Source: Pseudomonadota bacterium
GTDB taxonomy: Bacteria; Desulfobacterota; Desulfobacteria; Desulfobacterales; C00003060
Direction: 5' to 3'
NCBI GenBank assembly: GCA_015222985.1
Contig: JADFWI010000443.1
Location: forward strand, 1 to 6,237
DNA: 6,237 nucleotides
The first letter of the stretch is position 1. Each line of letters starts with the position of its first letter. The notes below the pieces were generated by a model. That model saw nothing but the letters and a program-made list of their open reading frames with translations. It did no database searches and was not told the DNA's origin. Below are positions 1 through 6,103 of the stretch, one piece after another. Both the position numbers and the translations under genes were made by a program.

Positions 1-147
1 GATAAGGGCGTTGATGTGAACACGGGCTGAAACGGCCCCGGCCAGTTCAAAGGCGTAAGCAGTCTCATAGTCGCAGTTCAGGCCATAGCCCGCAAGGACA
101 AGAACATGGACCATTCTTTCGTTGGTATCACTAGTAGCTAGTACCAT
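1..147 (-). CDS. purQ: Phosphoribosylformylglycinamidine synthase, glutaminase subunit PurQ (5' part only)
   Basis: The gene runs off the left edge of the window; 49 N-terminal codons are visible. PurQ is the class I glutamine amidotransferase subunit of FGAM synthase: it hydrolyses glutamine and channels ammonia to PurL in step 4 of cytoplasmic purine synthesis. The stretch VLVLAGYGLNCDYETAYAFE followed by LAGA and RVHIN matches the family N-terminus: first beta strand, the G-x-N-C-D turn, then a helix rich in E/A/F ending in LAGA. The catalytic Cys and His/Glu lie beyond the window. The start is ambiguous. The ATG at 147 has AGGA four bases upstream. The in-frame ATG at 114, 11 codons later, gives the N-terminal length usual for PurQ but has no good ribosome binding site. 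It lies downstream of purL on the same strand, so co-transcription is likely, although the gap of about 137 bases is long for this gene pair. The product is secure; the start is about even. Confidence 0.88.
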   Translation of the reverse strand, partial: MVLATSDTNERMVHVLVLAGYGLNCDYETAYAFELAGAVSARVHINALI

Positions 148-151
148 ATAT

Positions 152-155
152 TCCT
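152..155 (-). promoter_or_regulatory. Candidate ribosome binding site of purQ
   Basis: AGGA read on the minus strand, four bases before the ATG at 147. It is the main argument for the longer purQ start over the internal ATG at 114. The spacing is at the short end of the usual range. Confidence 0.45.
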
Positions 156-178
156 ACACTCTGTTTTCGAGGTGTTTT

Positions 179-256
179 CAGATGCCGGAGCCCAAAAGCT
201 TTGGCTCAATGTTCTGAACCAGTATCCGGCATCCCGTTTCTCTCATCCGGCATCTG
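179..256. repeat. 11-bp perfect inverted repeat linking the heptad array to an inverted unit
   Basis: CAGATGCCGGA at 179-189 is the exact reverse complement of TCCGGCATCTG at 246-256; nine of those bases also pair with 225-233. The left arm is therefore a copy of the heptad unit in the opposite orientation, placed before the array. Between the arms a smaller imperfect hairpin (GAGCC at 188-192 with GGCTC at 203-207, plus AAA/TTT with one bulge) could also form. In the purL-purQ mRNA these could make a sizeable structured spacer. No U-run follows on the minus strand, so a Rho-independent terminator is unlikely. The sequence relation is certain; any function is inferred. Confidence 0.6.
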
Positions 257-285
257 GTATCCTGTATCTGGCATCCAGCATCTCT
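223..285. repeat. Nine tandem degenerate heptads, consensus YATCYGG, in the purL-purQ spacer
   Basis: Read on the plus strand, the bases divide into nine consecutive 7-base units: tatccgg, catcccg, tttctct, catccgg, catctgg, tatcctg, tatctgg, catccag, catctct. Eight of nine begin with YATC; only the third is badly degenerate. On the coding strand of the pur genes the unit reads roughly GATRCCG or GATRCTG. The last unit ends inside the purL stop codon (TAA at 287-285), so the array starts exactly where coding sequence stops. I infer slippage or spread of a short intergenic repeat; its function is not known to me. The array is directly visible and its period is exact. Confidence 0.85.
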
Positions 286-3281
286 TACACAAGTTCCCCG
301 AACGGCCCCTTCCAGGCGGCCTTAAGCTCAGAGACCGGCACGTTGATGAGCGACTCCCCTTTCAGCCCGTTGATGACAAGCTCCGGCCCTTCGGAAATAG
401 TCCCGACACAGCCGTACGGTACGGCATCCATGACGGACTCAAAAGATAAACGATCCTTGGGGTCAATCGTCACAATGAATCGGCCTGGCGTCTCTGAATA
501 AAGGATTACATGATCTTGCTCTGCACCCACCCTCGGAACACCGGACAGGTCAACCGTCATGCCCAGGCCTCCTCCCATGGAGACCAGGGCCAGGTGAACT
601 CCAAGCCCCCCGCGATAGATGCCATGACACGATGCAAGTAATTCCTCCTTGATAGCCTGGCTCAGCGCCCTGTAACACTTCATGCAAGAGTCCGGTTCCA
701 GCCTGGGCACGTGGAGCCCCACATAACCAAAGTGTTCGTAGTACTCGGAAGCGCCCAGCTCATCCCTGGTTTCCCCCACCACATAGACCAGGTCTCCGGC
801 AAATTTGGCATCCATGGTCACACAACGCGTGATATCTTCAACCACGCCGGTACAGGAAAACTGCAATGTAGGAAGAGCAGAGACCTTATGGGTCTCGCCG
901 TACAGCCCTTTAAGATGTCCGTCCACGTACATACTGTCTTTTCCTGAAAGAAGCGGAATCTCATAAGCCTGGCAGACATCCCTCAAGGCCCAATTCGCCC
1001 TTACGAGCTGGGCAGCCTTGTACTTGCCGTCAGGGTTATCTGTTCGGGTGTACTGCACTGAAGGCCAGCAGAAGTTGTCCACGCCCCCGATACGATCCGG
1101 ATCAGCGCCCACGGCCACCACTCGGCGCACCGCCTCATCAATCGTGCAGGCCACCATGTGGTAGGTATCGATCTGGGAATAATTGGGCAGCAGGGCCTGG
1201 GCTGCGGCAAGCCCCCGGAGCGAATCCAGGACGGGGCGGATAACGGCCGCGTCGCTGTTTACGTCGCGATCTTTTCCAACAAGCGGTTTGATCACGCTTG
1301 TTCCCTGCACTTCATGGTCATATTGCCGGATGATCCATTCCTTTGAGCAGATGTTAGGCCGGCAAAGGAGACCGAGAAGCAAACTCGATGCGTCATTTGG
1401 CTCACCAAGGACAGGCTCAACAAGCCCCCTTAGCTCCGGGGGAGTCCATTCTGCCTCAAAAGTCCACTGGGGAAACTGCGAAGCGAGTAGACTCAGATCC
1501 ACATACGCACACGTCTGACCATCGTAAGTAATGTGGAGTTTCCCGGAATCCGTATAGCGGCCGATGACCGTGCTTTCCACTGCATGTTTTTCCGAAAGGG
1601 CCATAAATTGTTCCAGGTCTTCCGGCTTAACGGCCACTGTCATCCGTTCCTGGGATTCAGAGACCCAGATTTCCCATTGGTCAAGTCCCTCGTATTTCAA
1701 GGGAACCTTTTCCAGTTCAACCACACAACCGTTGCTGAACCGGGCCGACTCCCCTATGGATGATGAGAGTCCGCCGCCGCCATTGTCCGTCAGAAAAACA
1801 ATGAGGCCCTCATCACGGACTTCTAAGAGAAAATCGTGCATCTTTTTCTGGGTGTAAGGGTCTCCGATCTGAACGTGACCGGCAGGTGTGTGAGCCGAGA
1901 AGCCCTCAGAGGCTGCAGTGACACCATGGATGCCGTCTTTTCCCACGCGGCCGCCACACATAACGATCAGATCGCCGGCAGAGGTGGTTTTTTCCTCGCA
2001 GGGCCTTCCCTTGACAAAAGCAGGCATGAGGGCAATGGCAGTCACAAAGACCAGACACTTTCCGAGGTAACCTTCGTGAAACCACACCTGTCCGAAAGGA
2101 GTGGGAATACCGCTCTTGTTGCCGCCATCCCTGACCCCCTCTATGACTCCGTCAAGTAACCGTTTTGGATGAAGCCGGGGGGTTAACTCTCCGCCATAGC
2201 CTCGAGGTCCCACGCAGTATCCGTACATGCCCATAATCAGCTTAGAGCCTTTACCCGTACCCATTGGGTCCCGGTAAACCCCGACGATCCCGGTAATGGC
2301 CCCGCCATAGGCCTCCATGTTGGAAGGGGAATTGTGGGTCTCACCCGTAATGACGTAGTGGTAGTCATCGTTAAAGCGCCCCACCCCTGCATTATCCCAG
2401 AGGACCGAAACAACCCAGGGTTTTTTCTTCTTAATGGCCAGCGTGGGCGCCTCAATACACGTGGCAAAGAGGTTATCCACCTCCTGGCTCTTGCCTGTTG
2501 CCAGGTCTCGATAATGGAAAAGGCCCCTGAAGGTGTTGTGGTTGCAGTGATCGCTCCTGGCCTGGGAGATGTATTCCAGCTCAACATCAGTGGGCGCCGA
2601 AAGCTGGACTTGCCGGCGCTGGGCAAGGACATCCTCTCTGAGGTAGTAGGCGCGGATGGTCGGGATGTCATTGGGATTCAAGGCCAGATTCCGTTCATTG
2701 CTAATGCGCATGAGCGTTTCGTCGGTATCAATGGAAATGGCCGTAACTGTGGGTGTGTGATCCAGCTCTACCCGTGGTATGATGACCCCTACGCCTCTGT
2801 CGGGATTCCAGTCTTTTCGAGAAAAGACCTTCCATTGCTGGATCGTGTCATTGGCAAGGAGCTCGCGGGCAATCTGGTCCGCATCTTCGAAAGAGAGGTT
2901 GCCACCCTTCAGGCAATACCTCTTTGAAGTATAGATGCCCTCGTTGGGCTTCACGCGAAGCCTAAGGAAGTCCTGAACAGCTTCTGCGGCCGTGCTTCCG
3001 GGATTGTCCCGCACGCCGGGTCTGTAGCCGACCCAGAGGATCCAGTCAGAATCGATTTCCAGGGGTTTGTAAGAAGAAATCTGGGTTACAGGATTGGTAA
3101 AGATCTCTTTCTGAATGGCTATAAGCTGATCTTCGGTGAGGTCCACGTCGATGGTCAGTATGTTGACGGCGCGAAGCAGTTCGACATTGAGACCGAAATA
3201 GTCGTTCGCTTTCCGGCAGACAGCAGCCCCTTCGGCATCAAAGAGATCCGGTCTTAATGTCATTTCCAGGCAAGCAGGCAT
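285..3281 (-). CDS. purL: Phosphoribosylformylglycinamidine synthase, PurS-PurL fusion (FGAM synthase synthetase subunit)
   Basis: This 998-residue cytoplasmic enzyme converts FGAR, ATP and ammonia (from PurQ) to FGAM. Residues 1-75 and about 76-155 look like two PurS-type modules (TLRPDLFDAEG near the start; second module from EIDSDW), followed by a linker to about 230. The synthetase part has the expected landmarks: SDHCNHNTF at 243-251 with the catalytic-type His; the Mg-ATP motif GETHNSPSNMEAYGGA at 313-328; DNGGGGLSSS at 499-508; SESQERM at 541-547; SGKDSM at 779-784; and the second AIR-synthase-type glycine-rich segment YRGGLGVHLALVSMGGGLGM at 889-908. It ends near 998 without the C-terminal glutaminase of the large enterobacterial/eukaryotic enzyme (about 1,300 residues), and it is longer than the small PurL (about 730-750) that works with free PurS. 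This explains the separate purQ downstream. The start at 3281 has AGGA seven bases upstream. The reading frame is intact. Confidence 0.96.
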   Translation of the reverse strand: MPACLEMTLRPDLFDAEGAAVCRKANDYFGLNVELLRAVNILTIDVDLTEDQLIAIQKEIFTNPVTQISSYKPLEIDSDWILWVGYRPGVRDNPGSTAAEAVQDFLRLRVKPNEGIYTSKRYCLKGGNLSFEDADQIARELLANDTIQQWKVFSRKDWNPDRGVGVIIPRVELDHTPTVTAISIDTDETLMRISNERNLALNPNDIPTIRAYYLREDVLAQRRQVQLSAPTDVELEYISQARSDHCNHNTFRGLFHYRDLATGKSQEVDNLFATCIEAPTLAIKKKKPWVVSVLWDNAGVGRFNDDYHYVITGETHNSPSNMEAYGGAITGIVGVYRDPMGTGKGSKLIMGMYGYCVGPRGYGGELTPRLHPKRLLDGVIEGVRDGGNKSGIPTPFGQVWFHEGYLGKCLVFVTAIALMPAFVKGRPCEEKTTSAGDLIVMCGGRVGKDGIHGVTAASEGFSAHTPAGHVQIGDPYTQKKMHDFLLEVRDEGLIVFLTDNGGGGLSSSIGESARFSNGCVVELEKVPLKYEGLDQWEIWVSESQERMTVAVKPEDLEQFMALSEKHAVESTVIGRYTDSGKLHITYDGQTCAYVDLSLLASQFPQWTFEAEWTPPELRGLVEPVLGEPNDASSLLLGLLCRPNICSKEWIIRQYDHEVQGTSVIKPLVGKDRDVNSDAAVIRPVLDSLRGLAAAQALLPNYSQIDTYHMVACTIDEAVRRVVAVGADPDRIGGVDNFCWPSVQYTRTDNPDGKYKAAQLVRANWALRDVCQAYEIPLLSGKDSMYVDGHLKGLYGETHKVSALPTLQFSCTGVVEDITRCVTMDAKFAGDLVYVVGETRDELGASEYYEHFGYVGLHVPRLEPDSCMKCYRALSQAIKEELLASCHGIYRGGLGVHLALVSMGGGLGMTVDLSGVPRVGAEQDHVILYSETPGRFIVTIDPKDRLSFESVMDAVPYGCVGTISEGPELVINGLKGESLINVPVSELKAAWKGPFGELV

Positions 3282-3288
3282 GAAGAAG

Positions 3289-3293
3289 TCCTA
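3289..3293 (-). promoter_or_regulatory. Ribosome binding site of purL
   Basis: TAGGA on the minus strand, seven bases before the ATG at 3281. It favours this start over the next in-frame ATG (codon 7, at 3263), which has only a weak GGAA in front of it. Confidence 0.6.
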
Positions 3294-3331
3294 CCAGAAA
3301 TGGAATTGGGTGTCAAAACAAGATCGCGGCC

Positions 3332-3360
3332 CTGTCACGTGCTGAAGGCCAGGTGATAAT
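3332..3360 (+). promoter_or_regulatory. Candidate promoter of the CDF transporter gene
   Basis: CTGTCA (3332-3337, four of six bases of the -35 consensus) lies 17 bases before GATAAT (3355-3360, five of six of the -10 consensus). Transcription would begin near 3367 and leave a leader of roughly 90 bases. An alternative is TTGATA (3370-3375) 17 bases before TTAATT (3393-3398), with a better -35 but a poor -10. Both overlap the palindrome at 3353-3379. The divergent region must hold promoters for both genes, but neither candidate is strong. Confidence 0.3.
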
Positions 3361-3379
3361 CAATTCAATTTGATATCAC
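3353..3379. promoter_or_regulatory. Imperfect 27-base palindrome, possible operator between purL and the CDF gene
   Basis: GTGAT (3353-3357), a bulged A, ATCAA (3359-3363), a six-base centre TTCAAT, then TTGAT and ATCAC (3370-3379). The ten paired positions are all complementary once the single A is skipped. It is the strongest symmetry in the divergent spacer and overlaps both candidate promoters for the transporter. The half site TGATAAT recalls Fur-type iron boxes, but the right half does not match that model well, so no regulator is assigned. With a metal exporter next door, a metal-responsive repressor is a reasonable inference and no more. Confidence 0.4.
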
Positions 3380-3459
3380 GGGTGGAATGTGGTTAATTGA
3401 AAATCGAAAAATCAAACCAAGGTAATGGTTCCGCCCCCTAACAGGCGTTAATTGTCTTT

Positions 3460-4710
3460 ATGAACTCTGAAATTCCTACTGATCAGCGCAGTCACATCGT
3501 CAGCCGCACCGAAGAAACCAAACAGATCCAGCGGGTGGCCCTATATGCCTTTCTTCTCAACCTCGGGCTTGCAGGACTCAAGACGGCGCTGGCATACCTT
3601 TCCGGCAGCCTGGCTGTTATCGCCAGCGCTGTGGATTCCGCCACCGACTCTGTTGCCTCACTGGCCGTTCTTTGCGGGCTCAAGTTGTCAACCCGGAAGA
3701 GCCACACATTTCCTTACGGATTATACAAGATCGAAAATGTGATTTCAGTAATTGTAGCAATATCCATCTTTTTTGCAGGCTTTGAAATCGCCCGAAAGGC
3801 CCTGTCGCCGGCAGAAAAACCCCCTGCTATCACCCCCTGGATCATCGCTTTGTTGCTTGCGGGCACGTTGATGACCTTTCTTTTTGGCCAATACGCCATT
3901 TCAATGGGAAAGCAAACCGAATCCCCCACCTTGATCGCTGAGGGCCGCCATCGACAGGTTGACGTGCTCTCTTCCATCGTGGTGTTGCTGGCAGTGGTTC
4001 TCCATTATTTTGGGTTAAACGCGAGTTTTTTCGGCATCACCATAGATGATGTTGCCGCGGGCTTAGTTGTTGTTTTCATTGCCCGGGCTGGATGGCAGCT
4101 CCTTTCCGACGGCATGCGCGTATTGCTCGATGCCTCCATGTCCCCTGAAGCCCTTGGCCAGGTGAAACAGATTATTGAAGCTGAGCCCATGGTGAGAGAG
4201 ATACGATCGCTCACGGGCCGAAACGCCGGGCGTTTCCGCTTCATGGAAGCCACTCTTGTGCTGCGGACCGATGACTTAAATAAGGCTCATAGAATCAGTG
4301 AGCAAATCGAGGCCAAAATCCGCAAACAGTTGCCTAACGTGGAGCATGTGGTGATCCACTATGAACCCCGGGTGCGGAACTACCTCCATATCGCCGTCCC
4401 GCTGGCCGATAACACAGGGAAAGTAAGCAGCCATTTTGGCGAAGCGCCATACTTCGCCCTGGTGAGGTTGCGTCTGGCTGACGGGCATATCGAGCGGCAG
4501 GAAATGATTGCCAATCCACACACCAAGGTTTCCAGGGGCAAAGGGATTCTTGTGGCCGAGTGGCTGGTCAAACAAAATGTCGATGTGGTGGCTGTAAAGG
4601 AGGACTTGCGGAAAAAAGGCCCTGCCTATGTTTTTGCCGACGCCGGCGTTGAACTGCAGGCCTTGCCGGTAGGTCAACTAAGTGAAGTCATTGCCTCCCT
4701 TGGCAGATGA
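3460..4710 (+). CDS. Cation diffusion facilitator (CDF) metal efflux transporter with C-terminal NifX-like domain
   Basis: This 416-residue inner-membrane protein is expected to export divalent metal in exchange for protons. Six hydrophobic segments lie at about 25-47, 51-74, 92-112, 124-146, 167-186 and 196-215. The transport site is visible as D59-xxx-D63 in segment 2 and H164-xxx-D168 in segment 5, the D-D/H-D set of YiiP-type Zn/Fe carriers. Residues about 225-303 form the cytoplasmic dimerisation domain, ending HVVIHYEP. Most CDF proteins (about 300 residues) stop there. This one adds residues 307-405, a dinitrogenase iron-molybdenum cofactor (NifX/NifB C-terminal) type domain: LHIAVPLADNTG, then SSHFGEAPYF at 323-332, GILVAEWLV at 362-370 and KKGPAYVFADAGVEL at 385-399. 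The start at 3460 is the only ATG after the in-frame TAA at 3439-3441; no clear Shine-Dalgarno is present. The metal could be Fe, Zn, Co or another, and the sequence does not decide. The extra domain may sense or bind metal (inference). Confidence 0.93.
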   Translation: MNSEIPTDQRSHIVSRTEETKQIQRVALYAFLLNLGLAGLKTALAYLSGSLAVIASAVDSATDSVASLAVLCGLKLSTRKSHTFPYGLYKIENVISVIVAISIFFAGFEIARKALSPAEKPPAITPWIIALLLAGTLMTFLFGQYAISMGKQTESPTLIAEGRHRQVDVLSSIVVLLAVVLHYFGLNASFFGITIDDVAAGLVVVFIARAGWQLLSDGMRVLLDASMSPEALGQVKQIIEAEPMVREIRSLTGRNAGRFRFMEATLVLRTDDLNKAHRISEQIEAKIRKQLPNVEHVVIHYEPRVRNYLHIAVPLADNTGKVSSHFGEAPYFALVRLRLADGHIERQEMIANPHTKVSRGKGILVAEWLVKQNVDVVAVKEDLRKKGPAYVFADAGVELQALPVGQLSEVIASLGR

Positions 4711-4792
4711 GTGTGTTGTAACCGTTCGCCCGAACAGGGATGGGTTCAAAAAAGGTGTGAACGCCATGGGAAAAAGGTTCTTCGTTTAATCC

Positions 4793-4816
4793 GGAATAAA
4801 TTATTATTGATATTCC
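4793..4816. repeat. Inverted repeat GGAATA-N12-TATTCC over the ATPase promoter -35 region
   Basis: GGAATA at 4793-4798 and TATTCC at 4811-4816 are exact complements around a 12-base AT-rich centre, and the right arm overlaps the end of the -35 box at 4807-4812. A direct repeat AAATTAT also occurs at 4798-4804 and 4817-4823, 19 bases apart. The layout would suit a repressor site, but the stretch is AT-rich and short symmetric words can arise by chance. Confidence 0.3.
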
Positions 4817-4834
4817 AAATTATCGGACTATAAT
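4807..4834 (+). promoter_or_regulatory. Near-consensus sigma-70 promoter of the AAA ATPase gene, placed for a leaderless mRNA
   Basis: TTGATA (4807-4812, five of six) is 16 bases before a perfect TATAAT (4829-4834). Transcription usually starts six to eight bases after the -10 box, which here falls on 4840-4842, at the ATG itself (4841). There is no Shine-Dalgarno sequence before the ATG. The mRNA would therefore start at or within a base or two of the start codon. This is the best promoter match in the window. Confidence 0.6.
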
Positions 4835-4840
4835 ATAACC

Positions 4841-6103
4841 ATGATTGAAAGAAAGCTTTTTTCGGACCTGGTAGGCCATCTCCACCAAAAAGAAATAAGT
4901 ATTATCATAGGGCCTCGCCAGTCCGGCAAAACGACCCTCATGGACCTGCTGAGGGAACACCTTGATAAAAAAGGCGAGCGAACGCTGTATCTGAATCTTG
5001 ATATTGAATGGGACAGGCCTCACTTTGAATCCCAATCCGCGTTGCTCGGGAAGATAGAATTAGAGCTAAGCAAAAAGCGGGCTTATGTTTTCATTGATGA
5101 AATACAGCGGAAAGAAAATGCCGGTCTTTTTCTTAAGGGCCTTTTTGATCTGAAGTTACCATATAAGTTCATTGTGTCTGGATCCGGAAGTCTCGAATTG
5201 AAAGAAAAAATCCATGAATCTCTTGTCGGAAGAAAACGGTTATTTGAACTGAACACAATTACGTTTGATGAGTTTATCAACCACAAAACAGACTACAAGT
5301 ATAAGGAAAATCTCGCCGGATTTCTTGAAATAGAAAAGGACAAAACCCAACAGTTATTAATGGAATATATGAGTTTTGGGGGATACCCACGTGTTGTGCT
5401 GGCGTCCGAGCTAACAGAAAAAATACGGATTATAGACGAGATTTTCAGCAGTATCCTCGAAAAAGACATCGCATATCTTCTAAAAGTTGATAAAACGGAG
5501 GCATTCAGCGCCCTGATAAAGGTCCTCTCCAGCCAAATCGGAAACCTTATTAACTACTCCGAACTGTCATCCACACTGAACATTTCATATCAAACGGTGA
5601 AGAAATATTTGTGGTATTCCCAAAAAATATTCCTTTTAGATATCATTTCGCCTTATGCTCGAAACGTGAGAAAAGAAATCACAAAGTCACCCGTTCCTTA
5701 CTTCTGGGACCTGGGCCTGCGGAATTATGCTTTAGGCATTTTTGGCCACTTGGGCAGCCCATCAGAGTGTGGATTCATTTTCGAAAATCTTGTCTTTCTA
5801 CTGCTCAAAGAGCAAATAAGATTCAGTGCGACAAAACTGAATTTCTGGCGCACAAAGGATAAAGCTGAAGTCGATTTTGTTCTGGAAAGGGGCAGAAATA
5901 TCGTTCCAATCGAAGTTAAGTATAAGTCTCTAAAGAAAACAGAGGTTTCGCGGTCTTTGCGCAGTTTTATTGAGAAGTATTCCCCTGATGAAGCCTATGT
6001 CGTTAATCTTGATTACAGCAATACCCTTAGAATCAATAAGACTACACTTTTCTTTCTTCCATATTATGAATTGCTCTATAAGAAAATAGGTGGGACAATT
6101 TGA
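4841..6103 (+). CDS. AAA-family ATPase with DUF4143-type C-terminal domain, function unknown
   Basis: A 420-residue cytoplasmic protein of the widespread AAA_14/DUF4143 family, whose biological role is not established. Walker A is GPRQSGKTT (24-32); Walker B is YVFIDEIQR (82-90) with D86 and E87; a sensor-like FIVSGSGS follows at 110-117. Residues about 217-270 look like a winged-helix segment (NYSELSSTLNISYQTVKKYL). The C-terminal part has a restriction-endonuclease-like signature: E315 in IFENLV, E343 and D345 in AEVDFV, and E358/K360 in IEVKYK, so the PD-(D/E)xK-type residues are present. The length is normal for the family and the frame is intact. The ATG at 4841 is required because the next Met (residue 34) lies after the Walker A motif. 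Base composition is visibly lower in G+C (two hand-counted 60-base lines gave 35% and 43%) than in the CDF gene (47% and 63%), which suggests horizontal transfer. No partner gene is visible. Confidence 0.9.
   Translation: MIERKLFSDLVGHLHQKEISIIIGPRQSGKTTLMDLLREHLDKKGERTLYLNLDIEWDRPHFESQSALLGKIELELSKKRAYVFIDEIQRKENAGLFLKGLFDLKLPYKFIVSGSGSLELKEKIHESLVGRKRLFELNTITFDEFINHKTDYKYKENLAGFLEIEKDKTQQLLMEYMSFGGYPRVVLASELTEKIRIIDEIFSSILEKDIAYLLKVDKTEAFSALIKVLSSQIGNLINYSELSSTLNISYQTVKKYLWYSQKIFLLDIISPYARNVRKEITKSPVPYFWDLGLRNYALGIFGHLGSPSECGFIFENLVFLLLKEQIRFSATKLNFWRTKDKAEVDFVLERGRNIVPIEVKYKSLKKTEVSRSLRSFIEKYSPDEAYVVNLDYSNTLRINKTTLFFLPYYELLYKKIGGTI

Noticed and set aside
188..207. Imperfect hairpin GAGCC...GGCTC in the purL-purQ spacer as a terminator of purL
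   Set aside because: No run of U follows on the minus strand and the stem has a bulge; ending transcription here would also separate purQ from purL.
2322..2342. ETHNSPS in PurL instead of ETHNHPS as a damaged active site
   Set aside because: This position varies naturally in the FGAM synthase family (for example H or F in other PurL proteins), and the rest of the motif is intact.
314..2927. Long plus-strand open frames opposite purL (for example 2334-2927)
   Set aside because: They lie antisense to a complete, motif-confirmed purL and show no family motif or ribosome binding site; they are shadows of its codon pattern.
3288..3316. TTGACA on the minus strand (3316-3311) as the purL promoter -35
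   Set aside because: The -35 is perfect, but the best -10 at 17 bases is TAGGAC (3293-3288), a poor match that coincides with the purL ribosome binding site and would leave no leader for it.
4724..4735. GTTCG-CC-CGAAC inverted repeat after the CDF gene as a terminator
   Set aside because: The loop is only two bases unless the stem is shortened, and no T-run follows; not a convincing Rho-independent terminator.
4766..4789. Seven-codon reading frame MGKRFFV with AAGGTG upstream as a leader peptide for the ATPase gene
   Set aside because: It lies upstream of the strong promoter at 4807-4834, so it would not be on that transcript; its length is easily explained by chance.
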